Below, one piece after another: positions 12,143-26,622 of a stretch of 64,000 nucleotides of DNA. The stretch's first letter is position 1. Each line of letters begins with the position of its first letter. The stretch is taken from positions 124,001-188,000 of the forward strand of contig JABVXU010000034.1 in NCBI GenBank assembly GCA_013365365.1, given 5' to 3'. The translations under genes and the position numbers were made by a program. The notes beneath the pieces are model-generated. The model did no database searches and was not told where the DNA came from. It worked only from the letters and a program-made list of their open reading frames with translations. Source of the stretch: Cruorifilaria tuberocauda. Its lineage: Eukaryota; Nematoda; Chromadorea; Rhabditida; Onchocercidae.

Positions 12143-15100
12143 TCATAAATAACCATTATCACAATTATCTACGGCTTCATTACTTCTAATTTCCATCTCT
12201 GATTCTGCACTTTCATCTCCAAATCTGGCACTTTTATATTCATCATTATCCCGTTGCTTCAGCTTCGACATATCATGGATTTCAACAGTTTCTGGTCTAT
12301 TTTGAGGTGAGATCACAGCGAATCTTAAAGATTGCAGATAAAAACATACAGCAAAATTTCTTTATAAAGATATGAAAAATTACTTTAAAGAATTTTTTCT
12401 CTGAGAAAGCAATTTTCAATACGATTTTTCCATAAAGTCTTTAGATATTAGAAGCTATTACTTAAGTCATTTATCAATCTTCCTACTGCTGTTTCCTACA
12501 ACAGCAACTACTGTTGTATTTCTCTTACAGTATCAGTTTAATAAAGAACAGGATCAGCATAATAAAGCAATTATTGTTAAGATTCAATACCTTTGACGTC
12601 GTGCCAGATCCTCAACTGATAAAGCTCCATAACTTTGCACCAATGGCCACATGCACGCATCCCAATTTTTATTCCACGATATTAAAGGATAAGAATGAAC
12701 ATTTAATGTTAGTGTATTCAATTGCTGCAATATGTAAGTTCGAATTTTGAGGTTGAATTAATTCTTGACCGTTTTAATCTATTTACCATCATTTAATTCC
12801 TAATATAAATGAAAACCAACACTACAATGAAGAGGAAAACCACATGTTAGTGATTTAATGATATGTGAAAGTTCATGAGAAGTGTCGAATAATCGTCCAT
12901 TATGACCATCAGAAACAAGTTCACCGATGCAACCAAATCGTTTGGCAATGACAGGCAAACCACACCCAAGCATATCCACTACCTTCATTGGCAAATCTAG
13001 ACCTGGATAGTGAAAACATGAGTCATATATAACGTTTTAATTACAAAAACATGAACCAGTTATTGTTGCCCAATAAGATAATGTATTTGAATCAAAAAAT
13101 GGTTTTTGCAAATCACATTGTTGACATCTATTCTACATTTCTAAAAGTGTAAAGATGACAAATGCATGAGTCATTTATCATCTTTATTTTTATCTATTAA
13201 ATCAAATTAACTTATTACCTGATGTGGAAGTATGTAGAGAAACTCCGATATCGGCACACCCCAGCAAAAGTGGATAATCTTCCGCTTTTAGCCATGGTGT
13301 CAATATTTCAACATTTTGCATTTGCATATGTTCAATGCGACCCAAATAATACGATCGTAAAGGTCCACGTCCAGTAATTATACACGTTATGAATGGCAGC
13401 CGAGTTGCTGGATTCCTAATGACATATTTGAAAAGTAATATTCAGGAAAAAGTAAAAGATAATATTTGAAAAAAAAAAAGAATTCATTTAAAGACACGCA
13501 CGATTTTGAAGAAAGTTTAGCAATATTATCAAATTCACGAAGCGCATCAAGTAGCAGCCCGAAGTCTTCATCTTCTGTCCAGCTTGTAGATGAGACAAGA
13601 AGCAAAGGACGGTCATTTCGAAGATGCACTTTATCTTCACTATCACGATAGGAAAACAGAGTTTCTGGAAGAAAAAAATGAACAAGAAGTCAATTTTTTG
13701 CTGCTGTACAAATCGAGCACTTGTAAATCAATTGAAGCATGCAATCAAAAGTAACCTTCTAAGAAAATACAATCTCGTTGCAAGCTTGGATTATTAATAG
13801 CTTTGAAAATTTCGAATTCTTCACCATAATCGATTAATTTCAAAAGAAATTTATGTCGTTCTTCATCAGTCAACTTCCGAAAATTCCAGGCCGGAGGCCG
13901 ATCATATACTGTAGCTGCACTTATCTCCCATGCATCGAACATATCTTGTCGCATAGCGTGAGTTACACAAATGTTCAAGTCAGCACGACGACCAAAATAA
14001 CCTTCCAAGTAATATATTTGCTCAACATATCTGAAAGCAATCTTCAAAAAACGAGAAATTTTACTTATTAGTAAGTAATAACTATATTTTGCAACTAATG
14101 AGTTAAAGTTGTGTTTACTTTTCCCGCTCAGACTAACCTCTGCATGACTGAACATCTCTTCTTTCGATCAGCTTGACGTTTCCTTTTATTTGCTATAGCT
14201 GCTGCAGCCTGAACGGCTCGTTCTACTCGAGTCATTCTTTTTCCACGCGTATCGGAAACATCATTTACCACTGAAATGCAGATAAATTCAATTTATGAAA
14301 TGTTTCAAAATTTCTAATAATAATTGTAGATTATGTTTCTAATAATTTCCAATAATTTCTAATAATTGTAGATTCAAGAAATTCCAAATACAACGCCATC
14401 AAGAACAAAAATACCCAATCCATGATCGTCAGAACAATTCAAAGAATTCTGCACTCGTCGATCAGAAGCACGATCAACGCGTAATTCATCGATATTATAT
14501 TTTTTACGTAATACTGAATAGGTGTAATTATGCCAATCAATAATAAACTGTGCTCTTCTAACACGAGCACACTGAAATTTTATATATTACGAAGCATCTC
14601 CGAAAATAGTTTTATATAAAGCAAATAGAAAAGATTGAAAATAATGAAACAAGAGACTGTTTTTTGATGTTTCATATCAGTCTCACTAGTTTCTGGAAAA
14701 ATTGACAAATATTGTAAAAGAAAAAGAAACAACCAGCCAGCAAGCAAAAAGAGATGGCAGTCCAGGAGGATTCTGGACCATAATCAACAGAGGCCAATCT
14801 ATTCGGAAGAACAGCGTTAACAGTAGAACAATTAAAGTCCACAAAAACTTCAGTACTAAAGCAAAGATAGGCCGCAATTTACAGATATATTTTGGTGGAC
14901 ATCTTAGTGACACAATACTGTAAAAATAGATAACTAAAATGCGCAAGTAAATCAATAATGGATTCTAAATAATCTAGGACATTTAAGCAAGTAACCCAGC
15001 AGCAAAAACTACGTTTCACAGTAAACCCCGCATGGTATCTTGTTTATTAGCAGCTGAAGGCATAACACTAACTACTCTGCACTTCGATTAGAAATCATAT

Positions 15101-15303
15101 AATATCACATTAGAAATACAAGCAACAAAATACCTAATGTATGGATGTTGCTGTATGGACTGATGTATCGCGGAATCTGTATAACCTACTATTTGCACTC
15201 GGTAATTTTTATCCGCTAATGACTTAGCATGATAACACATTCGTGGACTTCGGCCGATATCCCCGATAACCACCAATGTTGCATTTTTCCCACGAAGCAC
15301 CAT
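12143..15303 (-). CDS. alg1: Chitobiosyldiphosphodolichol beta-mannosyltransferase (ALG1)
   Basis: Adds the first mannose from GDP-mannose to GlcNAc2-PP-dolichol on the cytosolic face of the ER. Ten exons (15303-15134, 14917-14734, 14571-14415, 14270-14138, 14030-13756, 13664-13502, 13415-13219, 13002-12821, 12724-12591, 12296-12143) sum to 1749 nt, or 582 residues. Family motifs in order: [41 protein letters not shown] (130-134), [58 protein letters not shown] and the donor-binding loop [21 protein letters not shown] hydrophobic helix precedes MVQNPPG. Compared with human ALG1 (464 residues) it carries about 65 extra basic residues after HNY and an acidic C-terminal tail of about 45 residues. 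TTTTTTCTATAG upstream of the ATG looks like a trans-splice acceptor. Confidence 0.96.
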
Positions 15304-16409
15304 TTCATTCACAACTTATCTATAGAAAAAAGATATACACAATAGCAACATTGAAAGGTGGATAAAATAAGTTTTATGTGAAAGCTAAAGCTTTCACCTC
15401 GTCCTCATATTTCAGCAACACAACTGGATCACAAAACTTTGAATTTTCGAAAACAACTACACTAGCACAACTTTGACATTTCTACTAATTTTGCACTTAT
15501 TAAATATCATTCTTTTAAAATTGTATCAGTATACTAAATGCCACTACCACAGTTTCTTGCAAAAAGACTATATCTTTCACCATTCGACATGAATTCTGTT
15601 ATCAATGATTAAATATCTCACTCACAATTGAAATACTAGCAACGATATCGCATATTCTTTGTTCCACAAAGAAAATATGCTGAGCCAGAATGCAGTTAAT
15701 TTAATATTTTTATAAACAACGGTAAATTTCTCACATAATACGAAACACACATGAAATTCTAGTTTTCTAAAGTTCACAAGTTCATAGCAAAACGCAAAAA
15801 GTTCACAGGTTTTCCATTCAAACATCTCTAGCAAATATATATGGTAATTATGTACCGTAGAGAGCAGCTACATTATCATTGTAAAAAATCAATATAAATA
15901 ATTTCATAAGCTACAAGAGATATTTCCACAGTTATCACAAAGAGGTTACACTATACTGAAAAATCAAAATCATAACAAATAGCATAGTATTTACTTATTT
16001 TTTCATATTAGAATCATGCACAATTCGTTAGTTATGGACAAAAATTAAAAATACATCTCATAACAAGTATACGTAAATAAACGCATTATAAATTTAAAAA
16101 TGCATTATAAAATAAAAAAATTCTCGTGAAATTATATTTATCTATCATCATATTTACAAGCAAAAAAATTTCTATTTTTTAATATAAACATGCAGCTAAA
16201 AACATCTTGTTTACCTTGGATTTTGTCTAAAACTATTTAGTATCAGATATTTCATCATCCCATGTCGAAATGTCTCATATCAACTACTATACAAAATATT
16301 TTAAGTAACGAATACTACAGAATATTAAATAAATAAAATTCGAATAATGCATAACGCAAAAATTAAATAACAGATGAACGTTTCAAACAAACACTAATAA
16401 TTTTTGTTT
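15304..16409. other. Spacer between AL​G1 start and upstream minus-strand gene end
   Basis: AT-rich DNA separating the ALG1 start from the stop of the minus-strand gene at 16410. Part of it must be the 3' UTR of that gene and the ALG1 promoter. It contains the first copy of a 121-bp duplicated block (15941-16061). No gene was seen. Confidence 0.6.
15941..16061 (+). repeat. 121-bp direct repeat, copy 1
   Basis: This block and 16999-17119 read the same over 121 bases with only about two differences (CATAG versus CCTAG, and AATTCG versus AATTTG) and no gaps. This copy lies downstream of the minus-strand gene stop at 16410. No terminal inverted repeats or coding frame are visible. Confidence 0.93.
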
Positions 16410-19400
16410 TCAATCCACAGCATTGAATTCCGCAGTGAGTGAACTTAAATTTTGTAAAACAGTTTCTGTTGGAATTTCTGAAATCAGTAATAATATCATG
16501 ATTACGCATTCAAATCATAATTACATTTTCAATGAAAAGATTAGAAATTTAAAGTTAAAATTAATTTATAACTATTATATATGCTTTCTTTGGAATGAAA
16601 CAGAAAAAATTATTGTGTGCTAGACTTTTTAAGTAATCATTCAAAAACTAAAACCATATTTACAGTTCTTGATTTAACTTTTCTTACAACTGAGACTTAC
16701 TTGATGATTCCGGTGGTGAAGAGACTGAATCAACTTCTATATTTTCCACAAGTGATGATGGATCATTTTTCTTATTATCGTCACTCTTTCTTAAACTACT
16801 GCATTTCTGTCGCTTAAATTTTCTTTGTTCGACTGTGACCTTAAAATTATTATACCTGTTTATTCGCATGCATGTCACCATCCAAAGATAGGTTTCTTGT
16901 TAGGATGACTATTTTATTTTATAAAATTTACTGAATGATTTGAAAGTAAAAACTGTTAATAAAGGCATGCAAATCAGAACACTACAACAATAATTCATAG
17001 AGGTTACACTATACTGAAAAATCAAAATCATAACAAATAGCCTAGTATTTACTTATTTTTTCATATTAGAATCATGCACAATTTGTTAGTTATGGACAAA
17101 AATTAAAAATACATCTCATTCATGTAAAACGACAAACCGCCAAGGCATCATTCCCTCTTTTCCCGGAATTTCTTTCATCTACATCAAACACCTTGGTCAA
17201 TTCCGCCAGTTCTTCAGCCGCTGTTATAATTTCTGCATCCTATAAAGACCTTATTTTTCATGAAAATGGAGTAACACGACTATGAAAGAGAAAATTTTAA
17301 ATTAGTTCTTACATCCTCCTTGTCTTCATTCAATGTGATCGAAAAATCGCGGATTTCAGGTTTCTTAATTTCCTCTGCAGACTTCACAGGTATAACTAAT
17401 GCACTCGCGCGGGATTCTGAAATAGTCAAGTTGAGGTAACTATAAAAAACCTAAAGATAGCCTCATATCACCAAGAGTCAAGTGTTAGAAATTAAAACCT
17501 TGCCTGGAGGAGTAACCAAACATTTATCGGATAAAGGAAGCGAAGATGACACTGCAATCATATCTTGATCACTACCAGAAACGTATTTCTGGAATAATTT
17601 TAAAAGCTGATTAGTCTTACTAAATTCGAAATTGTTGAAATCTGCAATATAAAAAAACCTGCAAGGCAAAAAATAACCATTGAGATGTCAGTATCAGGAA
17701 TTGATGCTGAGGTGAAGTTTCGCTCACGATTAAACAGAGAAACATATGGTGAGCTTCCAACAGAACCAGCTGGGGATGGTGTTTTTTGACGTCCTGACGG
17801 TGAAATACTCATGTTGATATTCAAACTCTGTTTCTGAAAACCAGATTACTAGCTGAATAAGAATTCTGTCGAGAAAGAAATGAATGTAAATAATACGTCA
17901 CCACTTTTTAAAAGTTTTACTTAGACATACCTCAACAATTTGTGTCGGTTGAACAATCGAAAAATTTCTGCCTCTTTCATGACTTTTAGCACGTGCAGGC
18001 GACCATTTTGATAATCCTGAAATTATAGTGAGTGAAAATGACAATTATTTCAACTCCTACGGTATAGAAAATTACAGAAATTCTCTTTACTTTGGACCTC
18101 ATTGAAAACTGGTAACAAAATCTAGATCGGCAAAAATTTAACACAACCTAAGAAACAGAACGACCTTTAGAACTGATTTAGTAAAAGAAGCAAACAGCAT
18201 AAACTGAAACCTTCCGCAGATGGAAGACGAGGATCACCAAGTACTGAATAATTATGTTGAATATCAGCTGACATTTCCTCAGGCCGAGATCGGACAAATG
18301 ATCGCGAGGAAATACTAGGAACATCCGCATAGTTAAATTTACGATCTGTTTCCGGGCGCCAAGAAGTTAAATATTCATTTTTGTTTGAATCACAGTCACT
18401 TGCATATTTCATGCCTCTGTTTCCAGTTAACCTAGAATCGAAAAATTTCATAGTAACTACCACATGTCTCACTTAAAGCCTTCCAGTAATTTCAAATGAA
18501 AAATGACGAATAATGTATTATAAATTAGAGAATGAATCAGTATTTTAAAAAATGTAATTTAACAAAAATTTTACCGGCAATCAGTAGCCGAAGACAAATC
18601 AGTAAATCGTCGTTTGAAAATCTTGCCCAGATACCGATACGAATTATGGCTAAGTTTCGAAGTGCTGAAAATTCTTAAATTTCTAGGGCAGCCTCTCAAA
18701 AGTAAAAAATCGAGCTCTACCCCTCAAAATTGTAAAAAAAACAGTGATGAGAGCTAGCACTCTTTATAATCTGTCATACTTCCAATTTTATTTCCAACAA
18801 TTTTTAATTCGAAAGAATGATTGAAACACGAACACATTTGTTCCTCTATTACTTGGACCGGGTCGTATTAGAGGTGATCGATATTGCAATTCTGGATATT
18901 CTTCTTTTACCATATGACGATTTTCACGCTGATTATCTTTGTCTCGATCGCGATATGATCGTGCTGATTCTACAACCAAAGGAAGTTTGCAAAAATTCTC
19001 ATAAAAATAGTTTTCACGAGTAGCGAAAATTTATTACGTAAGGCATAGAGTTTGATCTTTATTTTAATCATTACACTTACCAAATCTTAATTGATAGAAA
19101 CTCAAGCAACATCAATTTATATATATAAAAAAGTGACCACTGTTATGAGAGCTCCTCTCAGCATCAGTATGCGCAATAGTAACAATTTTCCCTCCGTATT
19201 CTACTGATTTATTATCGTTTGAAAGTCCAGATACTGATGTAACAACTGTCGACCACGACTTATTTGAAGTTTTTTCTGTTACTTTTTCCATTTTTTCAGA
19301 TGCTGCAGAAATAACTTTGTGCAACTGAGGCTGAAGACGGAATTTCTGACTCGGTGGGGCCTTTGCCATCTAAAATGTCTATATAATCTTAATGCCATAT

Positions 19401-20967
19401 TATCAGCACTATGTTATAAAAAGAATGATGGAACTAATTAATTAAAATCGTAAAGTGCAGAAACTAAAAACACTCACATCAGGTGTACGTCTATAGGCAG
19501 AAGGTAGTTGCTTATGTCCCAGTGGAGTAACAGAAGCCAAAGGATCGTAGCCATATGGATTAGGAGCTTGAGGTGCATCAGCAGGCATGATAGCTGGCGG
19601 AATGCCACCCACGATTAATGGTCCATCAGGTTTATGATACTCCAGCTTCTTGTTGCTTTTAACTTTTGACTTCGGTGGCTTAGGCCTCACAAATTGTTGC
19701 ATTTCGATGGCTGAAAAACATATATATTCTGTAGCTAATGCAAAATAAAATTATTACGAAATCAGAAGGCAAACCTTTTTCCTTCGGAGGTATTTTTCGC
19801 TTGACTGTAGATAATTTATTTTTTCCAAAGGCTTTCAACCATTGGTTTAACTAAAAAATATAATACATAATACATATGATATAAATTTAAGATAGGATAA
19901 GGACTCCTTACAGACGATCAAACCTCAAAAACAAAGCAATAGAGAATTATACCTTAGGTGAAACTTGTTCAACATTCTTTTTTTCTTTTTCAATTGCAAA
20001 ATGTTCGGGAACTTCATGACTTAACATCTTCTGAAAAACTCGACAAGCATATGGTTTATTAAAAGGTTAAAACTACATGATATCTATGTAAAACAAAATT
20101 TAAAGATAATTCGAACCAAAATTTCGAACATGCTGGAAAAAATATTGCTATAGCAGCATGACGATGATGGGTCACTCACATTAAATACCTATAAATTTAT
20201 CAGGATGAAAATGAAGTAAAAGAAATAAAATAAACACATTACTTCAAAAATATCCAGCAAATCATCCTTCTCCTGACTTGTCGAGTTTTTATGATTCTTA
20301 ACAATCTCTCGCATATAAACTAGCAATAATTTAAATCCTTCGCGTTCTCTTTTGGTAATTGTTGCGAGATATCCTGAAATGTGGTTCCAACTCTTTCAAA
20401 AAACAGTTTTGTCCAATGAAAATCACTGACATGAATTTTAAAGAATTGGAAGTTGATCAAGCAATACCAGAATTTTCAGAGCAAGTTTGTCACTTGGTTT
20501 AAAAGTAATTGAGGTGGTAAATTTCTAGTATCAACAATCTATTGCATATTTCTTAAAATTAAATTTACAAAAAGAAACAAATAAAAAAAAAGTAAAACTA
20601 ACCATCATTATATATCAAACTACTTTCTTCTATTTTGTATGACGATTTGACCTGTTGGAAAGATTCCAATTAAAATTTAAGACTAACATCCACTGGTCAT
20701 TTTGCGATTTTCATTTGCTACAGAATGTTGCAATCAAAAATCAAATATCAATAACTATTGCACTTTGTTCAGCCTATACAAAAATGCTTTACTAAACTGA
20801 AATTTCATCATAATAAGATAGAACTAGACCATAAAAATGCTCAATTGCTAAGTTCAGTAAACCAAGAAGCAAAAACAAAGGAAAGTAGAAGTAAAATGGT
20901 TGAAAAGCTTTAGAAAAGAAAGTACCTGCATTGCAGCTGAATCCATCACACTTTTCTTTACTTCCAT
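16410..20967 (-). CDS. 678-residue unrecognised, probably nuclear protein (JmjC partner)
   Basis: Eighteen exons fit in phase: 20967-20926, 20651-20603, 20373-20243, 20188-20180 (9 nt), 20030-19953, 19850-19775, 19710-19478, 19369-19138, 18969-18834, 18664-18575, 18431-18211, 18016-17931, 17833-17678, 17588-17504, 17416-17313, 17239-17138, 16839-16701 and 16477-16410. They total 2037 nt. An N-terminal helical part (YLATITKREREGFKLLLVYM) is followed by basic, Pro-rich stretches (QQFVRPKPPKSKVKSNKK, DAPQAPNPYGYDPLASVTPL) and long Ser/Arg-rich, probably disordered regions, then an acidic/Lys-rich end. No catalytic motif or membrane segment is seen. The composition suggests a chromatin or RNA-associated scaffold, but the family is unknown. 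It lies just downstream of the JmjC gene with operon-like spacing. One intron is GC-AG. The frame is open upstream of the chosen ATG, so fusion to the JmjC gene is not fully excluded. Confidence 0.75.
16999..17119 (+). repeat. 121-bp direct repeat, copy 2 (intronic)
   Basis: Second copy of the block at 15941-16061, in the same orientation 1058 bp away. It sits wholly inside the intron between the exons ending at 17138 and starting at 16839 of the minus-strand gene. Its edge is only 19 bases from the donor of that intron. Confidence 0.93.
17417..17503 (-). other. GC-AG intron
   Basis: The exon ends CCAG and the intron begins GCAAGG, ending in TTTCAG. The nearby GT site (AAG|GTTTTA) leaves the wrong phase: the next exon then reads into a TAG after six codons. 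The GC donor restores the frame and the exact codon total. Confidence 0.75.
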
Positions 20968-21034
20968 TGATGTATTTTCTTCGTATACGGCAATATTTTC
21001 ACTTGTCTCTTTTTCACTTCCTTCTTCTGCAATG

Positions 21035-21136
21035 CCTGAATAAGTTATAATGATTAACTAAGAAAACACCAGAAAGCGAAACAAATAAATTCAAAGCAAA
21101 ATGAACGCAACCGAAAAGAGCATGAAAAGATTTATT
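21035..21136 (-). promoter_or_regulatory. Intercistronic region: poly(A) signal plus trans-splice-like acceptor
   Basis: On the minus strand the JmjC gene stops at 21179. An AATAAA follows at 21136-21131, and about 95 nt later an acceptor (ACTTATTCAG before 21035) opens the next gene's first exon. This poly(A)-to-acceptor spacing is what nematode operons show between SL2-trans-spliced genes. Inference from sequence only. Confidence 0.6.
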
Positions 21137-21178
21137 CAATAAGAATTGATTAGTTGTAGGTAATTTTAGTTTTAAATT

Positions 21179-23630
<2,452 letters not shown>

Positions 23631-23949
23631 ATGTATGATTAAACAACTATTAACGACTCTTCACTACTGTTGAAACCTGCAATGGTGTCATACAAAACGG
23701 AAAGCAAACTGTAACATACTTGATAATACTAAATAAAATATTTGAGCATCAATTTGAAATGCAGCTTCATATAAGCACTGCAGCGATTAAGTATGCAGAG
23801 AAATTATTCAATCTCTAACAGAACCAGAGCAAAGTGAAATTGACAGAATGGACAAAAGTCAAAAGCTAGCAGTGATATCTCCGCTATCTTATCACAACAA
23901 CACCAGCAACTTATTTCATTTCACACTTTATAGCATGCAGCCATTATGA

Positions 23950-24192
23950 AATGTCTGGGATAGAGTCAGTAAGGAAGTAGATAGATGGTCGAGACTCACT
24001 TTAGACGCGGAAGCATGCGTGGAGAGTGGAGGAAATACTATTCATAGACTGAAAGTGGGGGATAGTGTTGTTAGACATATTAGGACGACGAAATATCAAT
24101 TGAGAGGACGAGATAAAGACTGGGAAGCAAGAATGGCTAGGATGTTTCTGGAATGTGGTGTAAATTTTGACACAAGGCATGAGACAAAGTAG
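23950..24192 (+). other. Orphan open frame, possible exon or gene remnant
   Basis: An 80-codon stop-free frame runs from 23950 to TAG 24190-24192. It reads DRVSKEVDRWSRLTLDAEAC near the start and GRDKDWEARMARMFLECGVN near the end. It has no early ATG and its composition is clearly less AT-rich than its surroundings. It could be a terminal exon, a decayed gene or an inserted fragment. The opposite strand is also open over much of it. No family recognised. Confidence 0.3.
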
Positions 24193-24778
24193 TGTTCGGT
24201 AGAAGTGTTCAAATCAGTAACCGCCTGTGATTGGTAACTTTTTAAGTCTTTTTATTTCACAAAATTCATGCAAACTTTTTATTAGTTCGAAGCCAGTTCC
24301 TCTTTGCACGGCCTTTTTATAACAAAGGACGTGAGATAGAGTTCTGTTGTATGCCTGTCTTAATACCATTTTTCACTTATATTGCCATGTATTATTTAAA
24401 AATTTTTAATATAATTAGTTTTATTCAGAATACTTTATTGGTACAACGAATTTAATCATATCTGTCGGAGACTTATTAATTTGCTTGAGAGCCTTACTGT
24501 TACATGTCCTGCTTCATATATGCCTGTAATATGTTCAGATTATGCGAATGGCATGACTCCATTACTTAAACAACAACTTTTCAAGGAAGTTTTTCCCAGA
24601 AATGCGGTATGTGGATGATGCAGTATATCAAAATACTTTGCTTCTTGACTACAACATTTCTGCAATTGAAAGCAAACTGTTTCGGTAAAATTTCGTTCAT
24701 TATTAACAATCAAATTCAAAATTGCTCAGTTGGAAAATGCAGTTTGAAATCTCTATATTTCAATTGTTTAATTACTCC
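24193..24778. other. Noncoding spacer
   Basis: AT-rich spacer between the orphan frame and the minus-strand gene that ends at 24779. Nothing else supported. Confidence 0.5.
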
Positions 24779-25590
24779 TCACTTCACAGCCATTAAATTT
24801 GAAAATTTGTTGTAACTCCTCACACGAGCAGTTGTTGCAGCGAATTGTTGCAATTGCTCGAGTTTTTCGCGGATAACTTGATCATTATGGTAAACAACAT
24901 CCGGACTACCACCAGCTTTTTTACGTTCTTCCAAATCAGCTAGGAGTGATGCGAGTTGTGTCTGGAAAGCTGCAAATTCAGGACCAATCGAGGTCGCGTT
25001 TTTCTCAATTGTTTGCACTCGTTTTGCCACCAACTGAAATGTTATTCAAATGATCTGGAAGTTCGTTTCAATCAAGAGTAAGGCTTTAAGTAATTCTCCT
25101 CATAAGTATTTTAGGCAAGTTATATGTTAAAGAGAAGTTGTTTTTGGAAGGGATTTTTCGTAAACCTAAATGCCAGATCAGAAAAATGATGAAATTTATC
25201 TTATGATTTTTCAATAAAAATGTTCTGTTGTTATGATGCAAAAGACAAACTTCTAGTCTTTTTTGAGTTTCTTCTATCCACTCCTTATCAGCGGTAAACT
25301 TTGAGGAAAATGACTTTGATATATCATCTTTTAATAGCGCCTGCAAATATAACCCTTTGAATAATTTACAAAAACAAAATGTAATTTATTGTAAAGCCAA
25401 TGAACATGAAACTAAATTATTGTCTTAATTCACATTAATATGTTTATACCGGCCTGTTTATATATTTATGTAATATATTATCTGACGATAATTAGACACA
25501 TCTTATGCTGTAAACCTTTGCAAGTTTGTTATCATCGACTTTTGGAGCATGTATTGGCAGTTCCATATTCATCTCCGTATATTTTTTCAT
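24779..25590 (-). CDS. Small coiled-coil protein, unrecognised
   Basis: Three exons, 25590-25516, 25340-25251 and 25033-24779, each a whole number of codons, encode 139 residues. The sequence is largely helical and charged: DDNKLAKALLKDDISKSFSS, then KEWIEETQKRLELVAKRVQT, then FAAFQTQLASLLADLEERKK and REKLEQLQQFAATTARV. Length and composition resemble small coiled-coil subunits of larger assemblies such as BORC, BLOC-1, dynactin or kinetochore complexes, but I cannot name a family. The last 15 residues may be read-through of a donor (CGT|GTGAGG); an extra 3' exon would replace them. The first exon begins after an ATTATTTCAG acceptor at 25623, about 70 nt from the AATAAA of the preceding gene, so it is probably the downstream gene of an operon. 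Confidence 0.62.
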
Positions 25591-25622
25591 TAAACAGTGT
25601 ACTGCTTCATTGACTATATTCT

Positions 25623-25698
25623 CCTGAAATAATTCAGTGAGAGTGTTTTCCACGTCATTTTGTTTCTTTTCAATTATTTGTTTTCCCGGACATTTTAT
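25623..25698 (-). promoter_or_regulatory. Second intercistronic poly(A)/acceptor pair
   Basis: AATAAA near 25698-25693 follows the stop of the upstream small gene, and a GAATTATTTCAG acceptor opens the downstream gene at 25623. The spacing of about 70 nt fits an SL2-type operon junction. Inference only. Confidence 0.5.
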
Positions 25699-25893
25699 TT
25701 CTCTTTAATTATTTGGTTAGTTAAATTTTTCGGTTTCTAACATCAAAAAAAAAATTAATTGACAGAGACTTCCAAAAATTTAATAAAATTCATTACTCTT
25801 CAGATAACCGTCGCCTCGAATAAAGAATCAAAAAAAAAAATTTTTCGGTATAGTTGTATCAAGATGACATTTTTAAAAGACAATAATTCTTCA

Positions 25894-26605
25894 CTAGGAT
25901 ATTCTGGGCCAGAAAGCAATAATTTTATTAGTTCGTTTTGCCTCATAAAGAGCTTTTTCATCCAAATCCTTTCTCGACTGGTAAATAACGAATCGAAGCT
26001 CAGTGCGTACAACATTTTCTTCGGGTTCAGTTCTTTGGATACGAATCATTTGTCTCGGTAACACTCTTCCTTTTGAATCCACTACTTCTTCAGTGCTGCA
26101 AGATTTTCATATTGCGTATATTGATGATTGCTGATCATCCTGTTATCAGAGCCACTTCTCTCGCATTTATTTTTTTTATAAATGGATGCAGTATTGACAG
26201 TTTGGAACTTTTTTTTCATTTATTTTTTCAATTATCTTTTCCAGTACATATAAGTATCAAAATAGCAAACTACCTATCCTGACCGTCTTGTTAGGCAGAT
26301 GATAGAAGTGGAAAATGAAAACTTAAGTAAAATGGGTCCGGAATCCTTAAGTGAAGATGGTTTGACTAATCTGTTGGTAGTATAATCAGTGAGATATCAT
26401 TTATGCTTACACTAATCAATAGTAATCCGAATATTACCAATATGCAACTCTTAAGAATTGTATTTAAGCAAATTTGCTCCTTATATTTCATTAAGTATTC
26501 AACAAGTTAAAATTGTTGCACTATTTCGAATTTTAAATACCTAACGGATGATGGAATTTTTAAAGATAAAGACATAATACCCCATAACTCTGGATGACTC
26601 AGCAT
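25894..26605 (-). CDS. Small protein, unrecognised (upstream operon partner)
   Basis: Two exons, 26605-26541 and 26095-25894, join in phase 2 to give 88 residues: an N-terminal part with LSHPELWGIMSLSLKIPSSV, then TEEVVDSKGRVLPRQMIRIQ and a basic C-terminal half (DLDEKALYEAKRTNKIIAFW) ending RIS. The first exon is open upstream of the chosen ATG to an acceptor at 26622 (residues GQIWDV), so the start may be further 5'. It is highly charged and contains no membrane segment or signal peptide. After the stop there is an AATAAA at about 25698, then the acceptor of the next gene at 25623. I do not recognise the family; a small mitochondrial or complex-associated subunit is only a guess. Confidence 0.5.
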
Positions 26606-26622
26606 CACATCCCATATTTGTC

